A stretch of DNA of 64,000 nucleotides from Planctomycetota bacterium (GTDB taxonomy: Bacteria > Planctomycetota > SZUA-567 > H5-PLA8). Under the pieces are notes generated by a model that did no database searches, was not told the origin of the DNA, and worked only from the letters and a program-made list of their open reading frames with translations. Positions 19,925 to 28,193 of the stretch are shown here, piece after piece. Location of the stretch: positions 310,001-374,000 of the forward strand of contig JAOSKN010000003.1 in the NCBI GenBank assembly GCA_027493525.1, given 5' to 3'. The position numbers and the translations under genes are program-made. Numbering within the stretch: the stretch's first letter is position 1; the number at the start of each line of letters is the position of its first letter.

Positions 19925-20733
19925 TTCTCTTTACTTCGCGTGACCCGCTTGCGGGGCTTTGGCTTACAGACAGGCCGTGTCGCGCGCCTGCCACCTGCGC
20001 CACACCGGCGCGACAACTTGCTTTAGAAACCGCATCGTGCACACGTTGGGCCGCGGCTTCGGCCGCTTCGCGCAACAAAGCCGGGTCGGCCTGCGCGTAG
20101 GTCTCCATCGAAAGCTGTGCCGTGCTGTGCCGTGCTGTGACGGGCAAGTGCCTGGATGGTCTTCAGGTCGCAGCCGCTCTTGACCACGTTGTCGATGAAG
20201 ACCTTTCGAAGGCTGTGCCAAGTGGCCTTGCCATCCGGGGCCTGAATGTTGACCTTGCCTGCCGTGTAGTCTGTCACGATGTACGCGGCGGGGTCAGGAC
20301 CGAAGGGAATACCCAAGAGCCGATCATCGGCGCCCTTGCCCTCGGTGAGCGTCTGTAGCTGGTCCGCCAGTTCCCGCGTAATCGCCTGTCTGTGGTCCTT
20401 CCGATCCTTGGAGAAGTCGGCCGCGAGAAACAGGGACGGGCCGAACCGGTCCAAGTCGCGCACGCGCAGGCAGCGCAGTTCATTCAGCCGGAAGCCGGTG
20501 GCCAAGGCGGTTTCATACCACAAGCGCCGGTGGGGCGGGGCGGATTCCAGTAGGGCGGTGTGAAGGGCGGTTGAAAAGTGCGGCGGGGGGCGGTCGAAAA
20601 CTGCGGCACCCGGGCCACATGTAGTACGCCCCACAGTGGGGCGCAAGTTCCTTCCCTGCGTGCTCAGTCTTTCTTGGGTTCCCTGCGCTTGATGCGCCGC
20701 TTCCGGCTTCCGCGACACTGCCTCGTAACCCAA
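19857..20733 (-). pseudogene. Tyrosine recombinase (phage-type integrase) remnant
   Basis: Catalytic domain of a tyrosine integrase facing the tRNA-Val gene. Seen: first Arg box ATGFRLNELRCLRVRDLD, the second box HSLRK, then LARHSTAQ. Here a 10-bp tandem duplication shifts the frame. Removing one copy gives HSTAQLSMETYAQADP with the nucleophilic Tyr in METY and an ordinary C-terminus. The N-terminal arm/core-binding domain is missing. The repaired frame runs into the tRNA antisense strand, as expected for an integrase next to its attachment site. It is inactive as sequenced and marks an old integration at tRNA-Val. No cargo or second tRNA copy could be identified. Confidence 0.8.
20115..20134 (-). 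repeat. 10-bp tandem duplication disrupting the integrase
   Basis: CTGTGCCGTG occurs twice in direct succession, followed by a further CTGTG. The extra 10 bp shifts the integrase frame just before the catalytic tyrosine. Confidence 0.85.
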
Positions 20734-20875
20734 GTGCGTTAATGTGGTTATGAAAATAATTGCCGCGCTTGTCTCAGAGCTCGGGATCCCTGGGCTCCCG
20801 GGATTGAAGGCTTTTTAGGAAAAGTTCGCCGACACGGCTTTGACGTACATTCTGAGTTAGGAACCGGCGCTTGGG

Positions 20876-23002
20876 ATGGCGCTTGTTCAAGCAAGTGAGA
20901 ATGCGATGAGCGATGCCGAGTGCCTTAGAAAATTCCTCGCCACGGGCTCGCCCGAGGCATTCGGCGTGTTGGTCGAGCGGTATCAGGGCTTGGTATACGC
21001 GAGATGCGTCTGGGTGCTCCAGGATCCTTCAGAGGCAGAAGATGCGACTCAAGCGACCTTTTTGGTGTTCTTCAAGAAAATCAGGTCCTTGGCGAATAGT
21101 GGAAACCTGGCGGGCTGGTTCTATCGGACGGCCGAATTCACTGCGCGCAATCTCCTTAAGATGCGGCGAAGGCGAGAACGGCATGCGCAGGAGGTTCGCG
21201 CCATGAATGAACTTCGTGAGGCGGCGCCGGAAGCCGATTCGGACGGCAAGGCGCGCGCGGCCCTGTACGTGGCGCTTGGCCAGTTGCCTGAGGCGACTCG
21301 CGATGCCCTGGTCCGGCATTTCTTCATGGGCATGAGTCTCGCCGAAGTAGCCGCGGAAAGCGGCGCGCCTCCCCGCACCGTCTCTTCCCGCGTGCAAAGC
21401 GGCTTGGAGAAACTTCGCCGCGCATTGAAGCGGCATGGTTTGACGGTCTCTGCGGCGGCGCTCCCGGCATTGCTTTCCCCTGCGTTTCTGCCGCACGCTC
21501 CCGCACACCTTTCCTCGGCGTTGCAGGCCGCGTGCCTGGGCGGAAGCGCGAGCGCCGCCAGTACCGCCTTGGCCGGAACCACGCTCCAGGCGTTGGCCAT
21601 GGCGAAGGTCAAGGCGGCGCTCCTGCCATTGCTGGCCGTTTCGGTCCTGGCGGCAGGAACCGCCGCCGTGCTGCAATCGTCCCGAAGCCGGCCCGTCCTT
21701 CCGCTCGTGCAGTCGATCCAGCGCTTTGGGATTACCTGGAGGCTGGATCGCCCGGCGCCGGTGGGGTACTTCGTGAACGGCGATCCTTACGTCGTGGGGC
21801 CGGTGACCATCGTCTCCGTCGAACCGGCGCCGCACGACGGCCTGCACGGCTCGATGAAGAACCCCGGCGCGCCGGATCGCTTCGCACTGCACCGCGAGGT
21901 CCGCGGGTACGAAGCCGAACGCGCGGCCGAGTTTCCCCTGGAGTTGAAGCCCGGCGACACATTGCTTTCCACCATCGGCGCGAGCGGAGGCGAGCAGGTG
22001 GCGCGCCCTTATGGCGGCCCGGTTGCCGGGCCCCTGGTCCGCGCCGCCGCGGTCCTGACGTGTCTCGGCGCCGCGGTCTCCGCCGACAGTTTCCGTCCGC
22101 CGTTTGCCGGTTCCGAACGGCCGATCTTTCGCGCCGAAGGGTTGCGCCGCGAGTTGCTTCCGAACCTGGCCTTCTCGGGTCGTCCCGAAGAAGGCCCGGA
22201 TTGGGCGCGCATGGAGCGGATGCTCGAACGGCCCTGGCTGGAGACGGCCGAGCGCGGCCTCCACAACCTGAACCGACCGGCCGAGAACATGCCGAGGCTC
22301 GATTACATCGCGGCGCGCTGCATCGGGGACGCATCCCTGGCGCTCTGCCTCGACGTACCTGCAGAGAAAAAGGAGACGCTGCTGATCCGGCTGGTGCAGC
22401 TCGGCATCGACGAATACGGATGGCAACGCGCGCGCCTCGAGGATCCTGGCGCCGCGGGGGAAAGCGCCGGAATCGGGCGCAAGTGGTCGATCCTGCTGGC
22501 CGGCCTGCTGCTCGGCGAGCCCAGCCTCTTGAGCCCGCCGGGCGTCTTCGCCGAAGACGTTCGCGCAGGTTACGCGGAAGCGCCGACCGGCCCGCTGGCG
22601 ACCTGGTCCGAGGAGCTGCCGGAGCGCTCGAAAGAAGAGAAGGATCCGGCCGATGCGGAAAACCGCAGGCGGCAGGCCTCGGCCGCGTTGGCCGGCCAGG
22701 CGCTCGCCGTGCGCCTCTTGAAGGCTGAATTGGCCTGGGGTCATCCCGCGTTTCTGGACTACATGGACCGCTGGATGTTTTCGCCCGAACCGGAAGGCGG
22801 CCGGTACGACGAGCGCGGCGCGAAAGGCGAAACGCGCGTGCGCCCGGCCGAAGATCTCTGGTCGGCTCGTTTCGCGCAGTGCATGTGGAAGGATCACCGC
22901 CGCTTAAGCGCCGCGCCGGCAGCCGCGGCGGGCGCGGAAGCTCAAAAGGGCTGGCTCGAAGACCTGAAGCCGGCGCAGGCCCAGACCTCGCCCATTCGAT
23001 AA
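20876..23002 (+). CDS. ECF sigma factor fused to a membrane-anchored ectodomain
   Basis: 708 residues. Sigma region 2 spans about residues 20-100 (AFGVLVERYQGLVYARC, AEDATQATFLVFFKKI, GWFYRTAEFTARNLLK) and region 4 about 130-187 (LPEATRDALVRHFFMGMSLAEVAAESG, TVSSRVQSGLEKLRRAL). A membrane helix follows (about 247-266). The outer part, about 280-708, is clearly homologous to the protein encoded 13 bp downstream. Matching blocks are QRFGITWRLDRPAPVGYFVNGDPYVVG, LELKPGDTLLSTI, DSFRPPFAGS, LLIRLVQLGIDEYGW, GRKWSILLAGLLLGEP and AFLDYMDRWM. It probably works as a one-protein envelope sensor releasing or holding sigma activity (inference). A second ATG at 20906 would shorten it by 10 residues. Confidence 0.85.
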   Translation: MALVQASENAMSDAECLRKFLATGSPEAFGVLVERYQGLVYARCVWVLQDPSEAEDATQATFLVFFKKIRSLANSGNLAGWFYRTAEFTARNLLKMRRRRERHAQEVRAMNELREAAPEADSDGKARAALYVALGQLPEATRDALVRHFFMGMSLAEVAAESGAPPRTVSSRVQSGLEKLRRALKRHGLTVSAAALPALLSPAFLPHAPAHLSSALQAACLGGSASAASTALAGTTLQALAMAKVKAALLPLLAVSVLAAGTAAVLQSSRSRPVLPLVQSIQRFGITWRLDRPAPVGYFVNGDPYVVGPVTIVSVEPAPHDGLHGSMKNPGAPDRFALHREVRGYEAERAAEFPLELKPGDTLLSTIGASGGEQVARPYGGPVAGPLVRAAAVLTCLGAAVSADSFRPPFAGSERPIFRAEGLRRELLPNLAFSGRPEEGPDWARMERMLERPWLETAERGLHNLNRPAENMPRLDYIAARCIGDASLALCLDVPAEKKETLLIRLVQLGIDEYGWQRARLEDPGAAGESAGIGRKWSILLAGLLLGEPSLLSPPGVFAEDVRAGYAEAPTGPLATWSEELPERSKEEKDPADAENRRRQASAALAGQALAVRLLKAELAWGHPAFLDYMDRWMFSPEPEGGRYDERGAKGETRVRPAEDLWSARFAQCMWKDHRRLSAAPAAAAGAEAQKGWLEDLKPAQAQTSPIR

Positions 23003-24416
23003 AGGAGGACGAACCGTGAGTCCACGCATGTTGCTTGCCTTGGTCCTGGCGTGCGTATTGAACTGGGGCATGGCCTGGTGCGCCGACGAAGGCGGCAAGA
23101 CGCGCGAAGGGAAGAAGGCGCGCGCCGCGGAGGGCGAAGACGCCGAGTCGGAGGCGCCCGCGGAGAAGGACGACGTGCCCGTGCCCCTGACGGGCGCGGT
23201 CATCTACACGATGGACGCGCCGCCGTCTACGCCCGCGCTGGAGGTTTTGGAAGAGCGCGAATCGATTACGCAATTTGGAATCACCTGGACCTTCGACCGC
23301 AAGGCTCGCGTGGGCCAGTTCATCACTCGAGACTGGTACGTGGTCGGCCCCGTCAAGATCGTGAAGATCGCGCCGCAGCCGCTCTTCGGGTCGGAGGTCA
23401 AGGCCCAGGACAAGGGCGCGGTGAAGGAGAGCAAGCTGGACGCGAACAAGCTCGCTCGCAACGGCTCGACGCTCAACTTTCCCGCCGTGGCGCCGCGCGA
23501 GAAGGCTGGCAAGGGTTACAACGGCGCAGGCTTCGACAGCCGCATTCCGGCGGGGCGCTACGATCCCGAACTTTTCACGCCGCTACCCATTGAGATGAAG
23601 CCGGGTGACTCGCTTGTCTCTTCCATCAGCAAGGAAGAGTTGGGCGACGAGCATAATCTCCATATCAAGTGCGTGAAGCTGGTGGCGGTGCTTTCGTGCG
23701 TGGCCGAGCCGCAGCCGCCGGACGCCTTCCGGCCTTCCTTCAGCGCCAGCCGCACCTGCAAGCCTTATCTGGCCCGCAACTTGAAGCGCGAACTGCTGCA
23801 TAGCCTCAAGCGCCCGACCACGGAGAAGTACCGCGGCGCCGCGACGCCGAGCATTCCTGAGCTTGTGCGCGCCATGCAGATGCCATGGTGCGACGGGTCG
23901 GGCATGAACCTGGGCACGCCACTGCAGAACTTCCCGCTGGGCGCCTATGGGGCCAATCAGGCCACCACCACCGGCATGGCCGCGCTGTACCTCAACCTCG
24001 ATTACACGCCCGCGGAAAAGGAGCCGCTGCTGCTCAACCTGATCCAGGTCGGGATCGACGATTTCGGGATGGCGCGCGACGGGCGCACCTGGCCGGCGCA
24101 CGGCGGGCTGAACAGCGGGCGCAAGTGGCCCATCGTCTTCGCCGGCATGCTCCTCGACGATCCGGAGATGAAGGAGCTGAAGAAGACGCTGCCCGACTCG
24201 GTCTTCCAGGAAGATCAGCAGACCGCGCTCTGCCCGGTCACCTATCGGGGCCAGACCTTCGAGCGCGGGTGGACCGGCGCCAAGGCGGTCTTCATGGGCC
24301 ACTCGATCGAAGGCTTCGGCGGCGCGCGCGGAAGCTGGGAAGGGGGGTTCGGGCCGGTGGACCTGTTCCATCCCAAGGATTGGCCTGACCGTCCGTCGGG
24401 CATGAAAGAGGGACTG

Positions 24417-24424
24417 AAGAAGTC
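24417..24424. repeat. Target-site duplication, left copy
   Basis: AAGAAGTC, identical to the 8 bp right of the element; 8 bp is the normal IS66-family duplication. Confidence 0.95.
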
Positions 24425-24441
24425 GTAACCGTTCAGTCCCC
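24425..24441 (+). repeat. IS66 left inverted repeat
   Basis: GTAACCGTTCAGTCCCC. Its first bases create the premature TAA that ends the interrupted gene. Confidence 0.93.
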
Positions 24442-24485
24442 TATGAAGGCTCATTTTTTACGTCACGCCATCCGATACTGTATGT

Positions 24486-25889
24486 GTGCGCGAGCTTAAA
24501 CCCAACCCGGCTTGTCCGAATTGCGCGGTGCTCCTGGCGCGGATCGAAGAATTGGAAGCCAAGCTGGAGCGGCTTTCCGAGCGCTTGAACCAGAATTCCT
24601 CGAACTCTTCCAAACCACCGTCGTCCGATGCGCCCTGGCAGCAGCCTCCAGCCGCCAAGAAGCCGAGCGGCCGCAAACCCGGCGGACAACCCGGACATCC
24701 GGGCCATCACCGTGTACGTTTGCCGCCCGAACGGGTCACGCACGTGGTCCATTACGTGCCGCACGTATGTGCGGAATGCCAAGCCCCCTTGTCTAAGCGG
24801 CCAGGGCCACACGATCCGCCTCCGACTTGGCATCAAGTCGCGGAGTTGCCGCCGCAGCCGGCCGAAATCACCGAATACCAGGGGCACGCACGCACCTGTC
24901 CGTGCTGCGGCTGCCGCACCCGCGCGGAGATTCCGCCGGAGATTCAAGCCCATGCGCTGGGTCCCAACCTGGCGGCGGCGTTGTCGTATCTGAGTGGGCG
25001 TGGCCACGCCAGCAAGCGCAACGTCCAGGAACTCGCCGAGACCGTCTTTGGGGTCCCGCTATCCCTGGGCACGGTGATCAAGCTCGAACACGAGATGAGC
25101 GGCGCGCTGGAAGGGCCTCACGCGCAGGCGCTGGCGGCCGTGCGTGGGGCGGCTTTCAAAAACGTGGATGAAACCGGCTGGGCGAAGGGTGGCAAGCTGT
25201 GTTGGCTGTGGGTGGCAGCCACGCGGAGCGTCGCAGCCTTTCAAATTCACGCCCACCGGGGTAAGGACGGCCTGAAGGCGTTGCTGGGGGCGTGTTGCGG
25301 CATCCTCGGCTCCGACCGCTGGGGCGCCTACGCGCACCTGCCGCCGCGGCAGCGGCAAATTTGCTGGGCGCACCTCAAGCGCGATTTTCAGAAGTTGATC
25401 GACCTGGGATCCGCGACACAACCGCTCGGCCGAGCGGGCCGCAAGACCGCCCGAGCGGTCTTTGCGGCCTGGAAGGATTTCAAAGACCGGCGTTGCGACC
25501 GTGCCGCGCTACACGTGCGGTTGCAACCGATACGCCTGCGTTTCCAGAGAACGCTCCGGCTCGGAAGCAGGGGCGCGGACCCCAAAACCAAGCGCTTTTG
25601 CAGACGCGTGCTGAAAGTCTACGACGCGCTGTGGACCTTCGCGGCCGTCGAAGGCATCGAACCGACCAACAACCACGCCGAACGGATGTTGCGTCCGGCG
25701 GTGCTGTGGCGCAAAGGGAGCTTCGGCAATCACAGTACCGCAGGCTGCCGTTTCACCGAACGGATCTTGACCGCCGTGCAGACCTTGCGTTTGCAAAAGC
25801 GTCCCATCCTTGACTATCTGCGCAGGGCCTTGGCTGCTCACCGCACCGGCGCAAAGGCTCCGGCATTCCTTGCAGCGGTAGGGAACTGA
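24486..25889 (+). CDS. IS66-family transposase
   Basis: 467 residues starting at a GTG; the ATG four bases upstream is out of frame. N-terminal leucine-zipper-like helix (LLARIEELEAKLERLSERL) followed by NSSNSSKPPSSDAP, the typical IS66 N-terminal signature. A zinc-finger-like region comes next (VCAECQAPL ... CPCCGCRT). The DDE catalytic residues are seen in NVDETGW, GSDRWGAYAHL and EPTNNHAERMLRP. The C-terminal segment (SFGNHSTAGCRFTERILTAVQTLR) is complete, so the enzyme looks functional. Confidence 0.96.
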   Translation: MRELKPNPACPNCAVLLARIEELEAKLERLSERLNQNSSNSSKPPSSDAPWQQPPAAKKPSGRKPGGQPGHPGHHRVRLPPERVTHVVHYVPHVCAECQAPLSKRPGPHDPPPTWHQVAELPPQPAEITEYQGHARTCPCCGCRTRAEIPPEIQAHALGPNLAAALSYLSGRGHASKRNVQELAETVFGVPLSLGTVIKLEHEMSGALEGPHAQALAAVRGAAFKNVDETGWAKGGKLCWLWVAATRSVAAFQIHAHRGKDGLKALLGACCGILGSDRWGAYAHLPPRQRQICWAHLKRDFQKLIDLGSATQPLGRAGRKTARAVFAAWKDFKDRRCDRAALHVRLQPIRLRFQRTLRLGSRGADPKTKRFCRRVLKVYDALWTFAAVEGIEPTNNHAERMLRPAVLWRKGSFGNHSTAGCRFTERILTAVQTLRLQKRPILDYLRRALAAHRTGAKAPAFLAAVGN

Positions 25890-25897
25890 ACGGTTAC
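25881..25897 (-). repeat. IS66 right inverted repeat
   Basis: GGGAACTGAACGGTTAC, reverse complement of the left end with one mismatch. Confidence 0.93.
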
Positions 25898-25905
25898 AAG
25901 AAGTC
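25898..25905. repeat. Target-site duplication, right copy
   Basis: AAGAAGTC, followed by the in-frame remainder of the interrupted gene. Confidence 0.95.
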
Positions 25906-26280
25906 CATAGGCAGCGAGAATTACCGGCGCACTTCCACAAGCTCGGCCTGGCTCTCCACCGCGCTTGCCGGGCGGATCATGCATGCCGAACCGTACTTCA
26001 ATCACGACGCCTTCTATGCCTACTGCGACCGGTGGATGCAGGAGGACGACACGGAACACTGCCGTGAAATCAGGGATGCCGGTTCCAACGACCGCACCAA
26101 GATCGAACCCCGGGGCCTGGGCCGCCAGGGTTACTGCCAGGCGTGGGTCGCCGACCTCTGGCGCATATACCGCAACAACCTGCCGGCCGGACCCGATGGG
26201 AAAAAGACGCCTTCGGATCTTGAGACCTGGAAATAGGGATGATGCTCCGGCACGGCACGCCTTTACCGGGAGGACTTGCC

Positions 26281-27339
26281 ATGACGCATCGAGATGTTTG
26301 CCGCGCCGCGCTCCTGTCCTGCCTCTGCGCCGCGCTTTTCCTGAGCCCGGCCTCGAATGCACGCGCTGGCGAAGATGGAGGCAAGACCCCCGAGCGCAGA
26401 CCCACCGGGCGCAATGAAGTTCCGGGGATGCTCCACTTTCCCACGGGCCTGATTCCGGTCACGGACCTGGGGCTGGGCAAATACAAAGGCGAGGAGGGCG
26501 GCTTGTACGGCGAAGGGAAGAACGAACCGCCCGAGGCGCTGATCAAGCTGGCTCAGAAGGCCCTCGCGCGCATCAAGCCTCTCGACGCGGAGGGCCGGCC
26601 GGCGGAAAACGGCAAAGTGGCGCTCATCTCGGTGGGCATGTCGAATACAACGGAGGAGTTCAGCACGTTCGTGCCGCTGGCCATGGCCTCGTCCGAGAAA
26701 GCCCCGCATGTGCTGGTGGTCGATACCGCGCAAGGCGCGCGCACCGCGGAGGCCTGGGCCACTTCCGCGCGCGCGGGATCGCGCAGTTCCGGCGGGGGCA
26801 CCGTGTGGGACGAGGCGAATCGGCGCATCCAGGCCGCCGGCGCGTCGCCGCGGCAGGTCCAGGCCGTCTGGATCAAGGTCGCCGGATCGATACGCAAGCA
26901 GTTTCCCGATTCCGCGCGCGAATTTCAGGGCCACTTGGCAGCCATTGCCGCCACGGCGCGAACGCACTACCCCAATTTGCAAGTCGCCTACTTCACAAGC
27001 CGCATCTACGCCGGCTATGCCACGGGTTCTTTGAATCCGGAACCCTGGTCCTATGAAACGGCCTTCGGCATCCGCTGGGTCATCCGCCAGCAGTTGGACG
27101 GCGATCCGACGCTGAACGCCGATCCGGAGCGCGGAGAGGTCAAGGCGCCGGTGCTATTGTGGGGGCCGTACCTCTGGGCGGACGGCACGAAGCCGCGCTC
27201 GGACGGAATGGTCTGGAAGCGCGAGGATCTTGCCGCGGACGGGATTCACCCCAGTCCTTCGGGGCGGCAGATCGTAGCGCGCGAACTGCTGAAATTCTTC
27301 ACCACGGACCCGCTCGCCAAACCCTGGTTCGCGCGCTGA
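26281..27339 (+). CDS. Secreted SGNH-hydrolase-like protein
   Basis: 352 residues from the ATG at 26281, with GGGAGGA about 9 bases upstream. Signal peptide ending near ARA. SGNH blocks can be proposed: the Ser-containing strand VALISVGMSNTTEEF near residue 110, and the C-terminal DGIHPSPSGRQIVARELL carrying the Asp/His pair of block V. The central part (QVQAVWIKVAG, YPNLQVAYFTSRIYAGY) fits the alpha/beta core. It may deacetylate or deacylate a carbohydrate (family knowledge). It follows the interrupted gene by 44 bp and probably belongs to the same transcript. Confidence 0.7.
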   Translation: MTHRDVCRAALLSCLCAALFLSPASNARAGEDGGKTPERRPTGRNEVPGMLHFPTGLIPVTDLGLGKYKGEEGGLYGEGKNEPPEALIKLAQKALARIKPLDAEGRPAENGKVALISVGMSNTTEEFSTFVPLAMASSEKAPHVLVVDTAQGARTAEAWATSARAGSRSSGGGTVWDEANRRIQAAGASPRQVQAVWIKVAGSIRKQFPDSAREFQGHLAAIAATARTHYPNLQVAYFTSRIYAGYATGSLNPEPWSYETAFGIRWVIRQQLDGDPTLNADPERGEVKAPVLLWGPYLWADGTKPRSDGMVWKREDLAADGIHPSPSGRQIVARELLKFFTTDPLAKPWFAR

Positions 27340-27367
27340 CGACCCCTATCCCACGGAGAGCGCCGCC

Positions 27368-28171
27368 ATGCTTCGAGTTGCCGCCGTCATGCTGGTTTTG
27401 GGCCTGGCGCTGCTTGCCTGGCGCGCCCGCATGCCTGCGCCCGTGCCGCTGCCCGCCGCCGAGCAGACGCCCGAACCCGCGTTTCTAAACAGCCTGGGAA
27501 TGAAGATGGTGCGCCTCCCCGCGGGGCAGTTTGAGATGGGCAGCCTGGAGACGGAAGCGGGACGCGACCCGGAAGAAGGTTCGCGCCATACGGTCACCAT
27601 CACCACTTCGTTCTACATGAGCGCCACGGAGGTAACGCAAGCGCAGTGGAAGGCGCTCATGGGCGACAATCCCAGCCGCTTCCAGGGCGACGAGTTACCC
27701 GTCGATTCGGTAAGCCGCGCGGACTGCGAGGCGTTCGTGAATGCGCTTTCGAGCCTCGAAGGCAAGACGTACCGACTCCCCACGGAAGCGGAATGGGAAT
27801 TCGCCTGCCGCGCGGGCAGCACGGCGCGCTTCTGTTACGGGGACTACGATGCGGGCCTGGACGCCTACGCCTGGCACGCCGGGAACAGCGCCGGAACTAC
27901 TCATCCGGTAGGCACTTTGAAAAGCAACGCTTTCGGACTGTATGACCTGCATGGCAACGTGTGGGAATGGTGCCACGACGGATACCGGCGTTACGACGGG
28001 ACGGCGCGGACGGACCCTGTGGATCCCGACGACGGCGAGCATGCCGTCATGCGCGGGGGCTCCTGGATCGCCGAACCCGCACTCTGCCGCTCGGCCTTTA
28101 GAAACTGGCTGCATCCAGATCACCTGGACGACTCTGGCGGCTTTCGAGTCGTTTGGATCGTCAATCCCTGA
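27368..28171 (+). CDS. SUMF1/FGE-type formylglycine-generating-like protein
   Basis: 267 residues with GGAGAG upstream of the ATG. One N-terminal hydrophobic segment (anchor or signal peptide) followed by a complete SUMF1-like domain: NSLGMKMVRLPAGQFEMGS, MSATEVTQAQWKALMG, YRLPTEAEWEFACRAGS, NAFGLYDLHGNVWEWCHDGY, VMRGGSW and SGGFRVVW. The Cys pair that binds copper in true sulfatase-activating enzymes is not evident, so it may be one of the many C-type-lectin-fold relatives used for binding. Export fits that. Same strand and 28 bp after the SGNH gene. Confidence 0.85.
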   Translation: MLRVAAVMLVLGLALLAWRARMPAPVPLPAAEQTPEPAFLNSLGMKMVRLPAGQFEMGSLETEAGRDPEEGSRHTVTITTSFYMSATEVTQAQWKALMGDNPSRFQGDELPVDSVSRADCEAFVNALSSLEGKTYRLPTEAEWEFACRAGSTARFCYGDYDAGLDAYAWHAGNSAGTTHPVGTLKSNAFGLYDLHGNVWEWCHDGYRRYDGTARTDPVDPDDGEHAVMRGGSWIAEPALCRSAFRNWLHPDHLDDSGGFRVVWIVNP

Positions 28172-28193
28172 ATCCATTGAGGCCTGTCCCATC

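Larger units (their letters stand above)
24425..25897 (+). mobile_element. IS66-family insertion sequence, single-transposase type
   Basis: 1,473-bp element with 17-bp terminal inverted repeats (16 of 17 match) and a perfect 8-bp target duplication AAGAAGTC. It holds one transposase gene in the orientation of the interrupted gene and no tnpA/tnpB accessory genes, as in the ISBst12-like subgroup. The stop codon of the transposase lies inside the right repeat. Intact ends and duplication suggest a recent insertion. Confidence 0.95.
23016..26236 (+). pseudogene. Secreted paralogue of the sigma ectodomain, split by an IS66-type insertion
   Basis: The 5' part (23016-24424) encodes a signal peptide (MSPRMLLALVLACVLNWGMA), a Lys/Glu-rich linker and the domain shared with the preceding sigma factor (ESITQFGITWTFDRK, DWYVVGPVKIVKIA, MKPGDSLVSSI, DAFRPSFSASRTCKP, LLLNLIQVGIDDFG, GRKWPIVFAGMLLDDPEM). 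As sequenced it stops at 24428 inside the insertion. The 3' part continues in frame from 25906 to 26236 (AFYAYCDRWMQ, YCQAWVADLWRIYRNNLP) and matches the C-terminus of the sigma fusion. Excising the element and one copy of its target duplication restores a 579-residue ORF. The GRKxPIxxAGxLLxDPEM block recalls helical-toroid polysaccharide lyases or heparinases (recalled, not searched). Function unknown. Confidence 0.88.
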
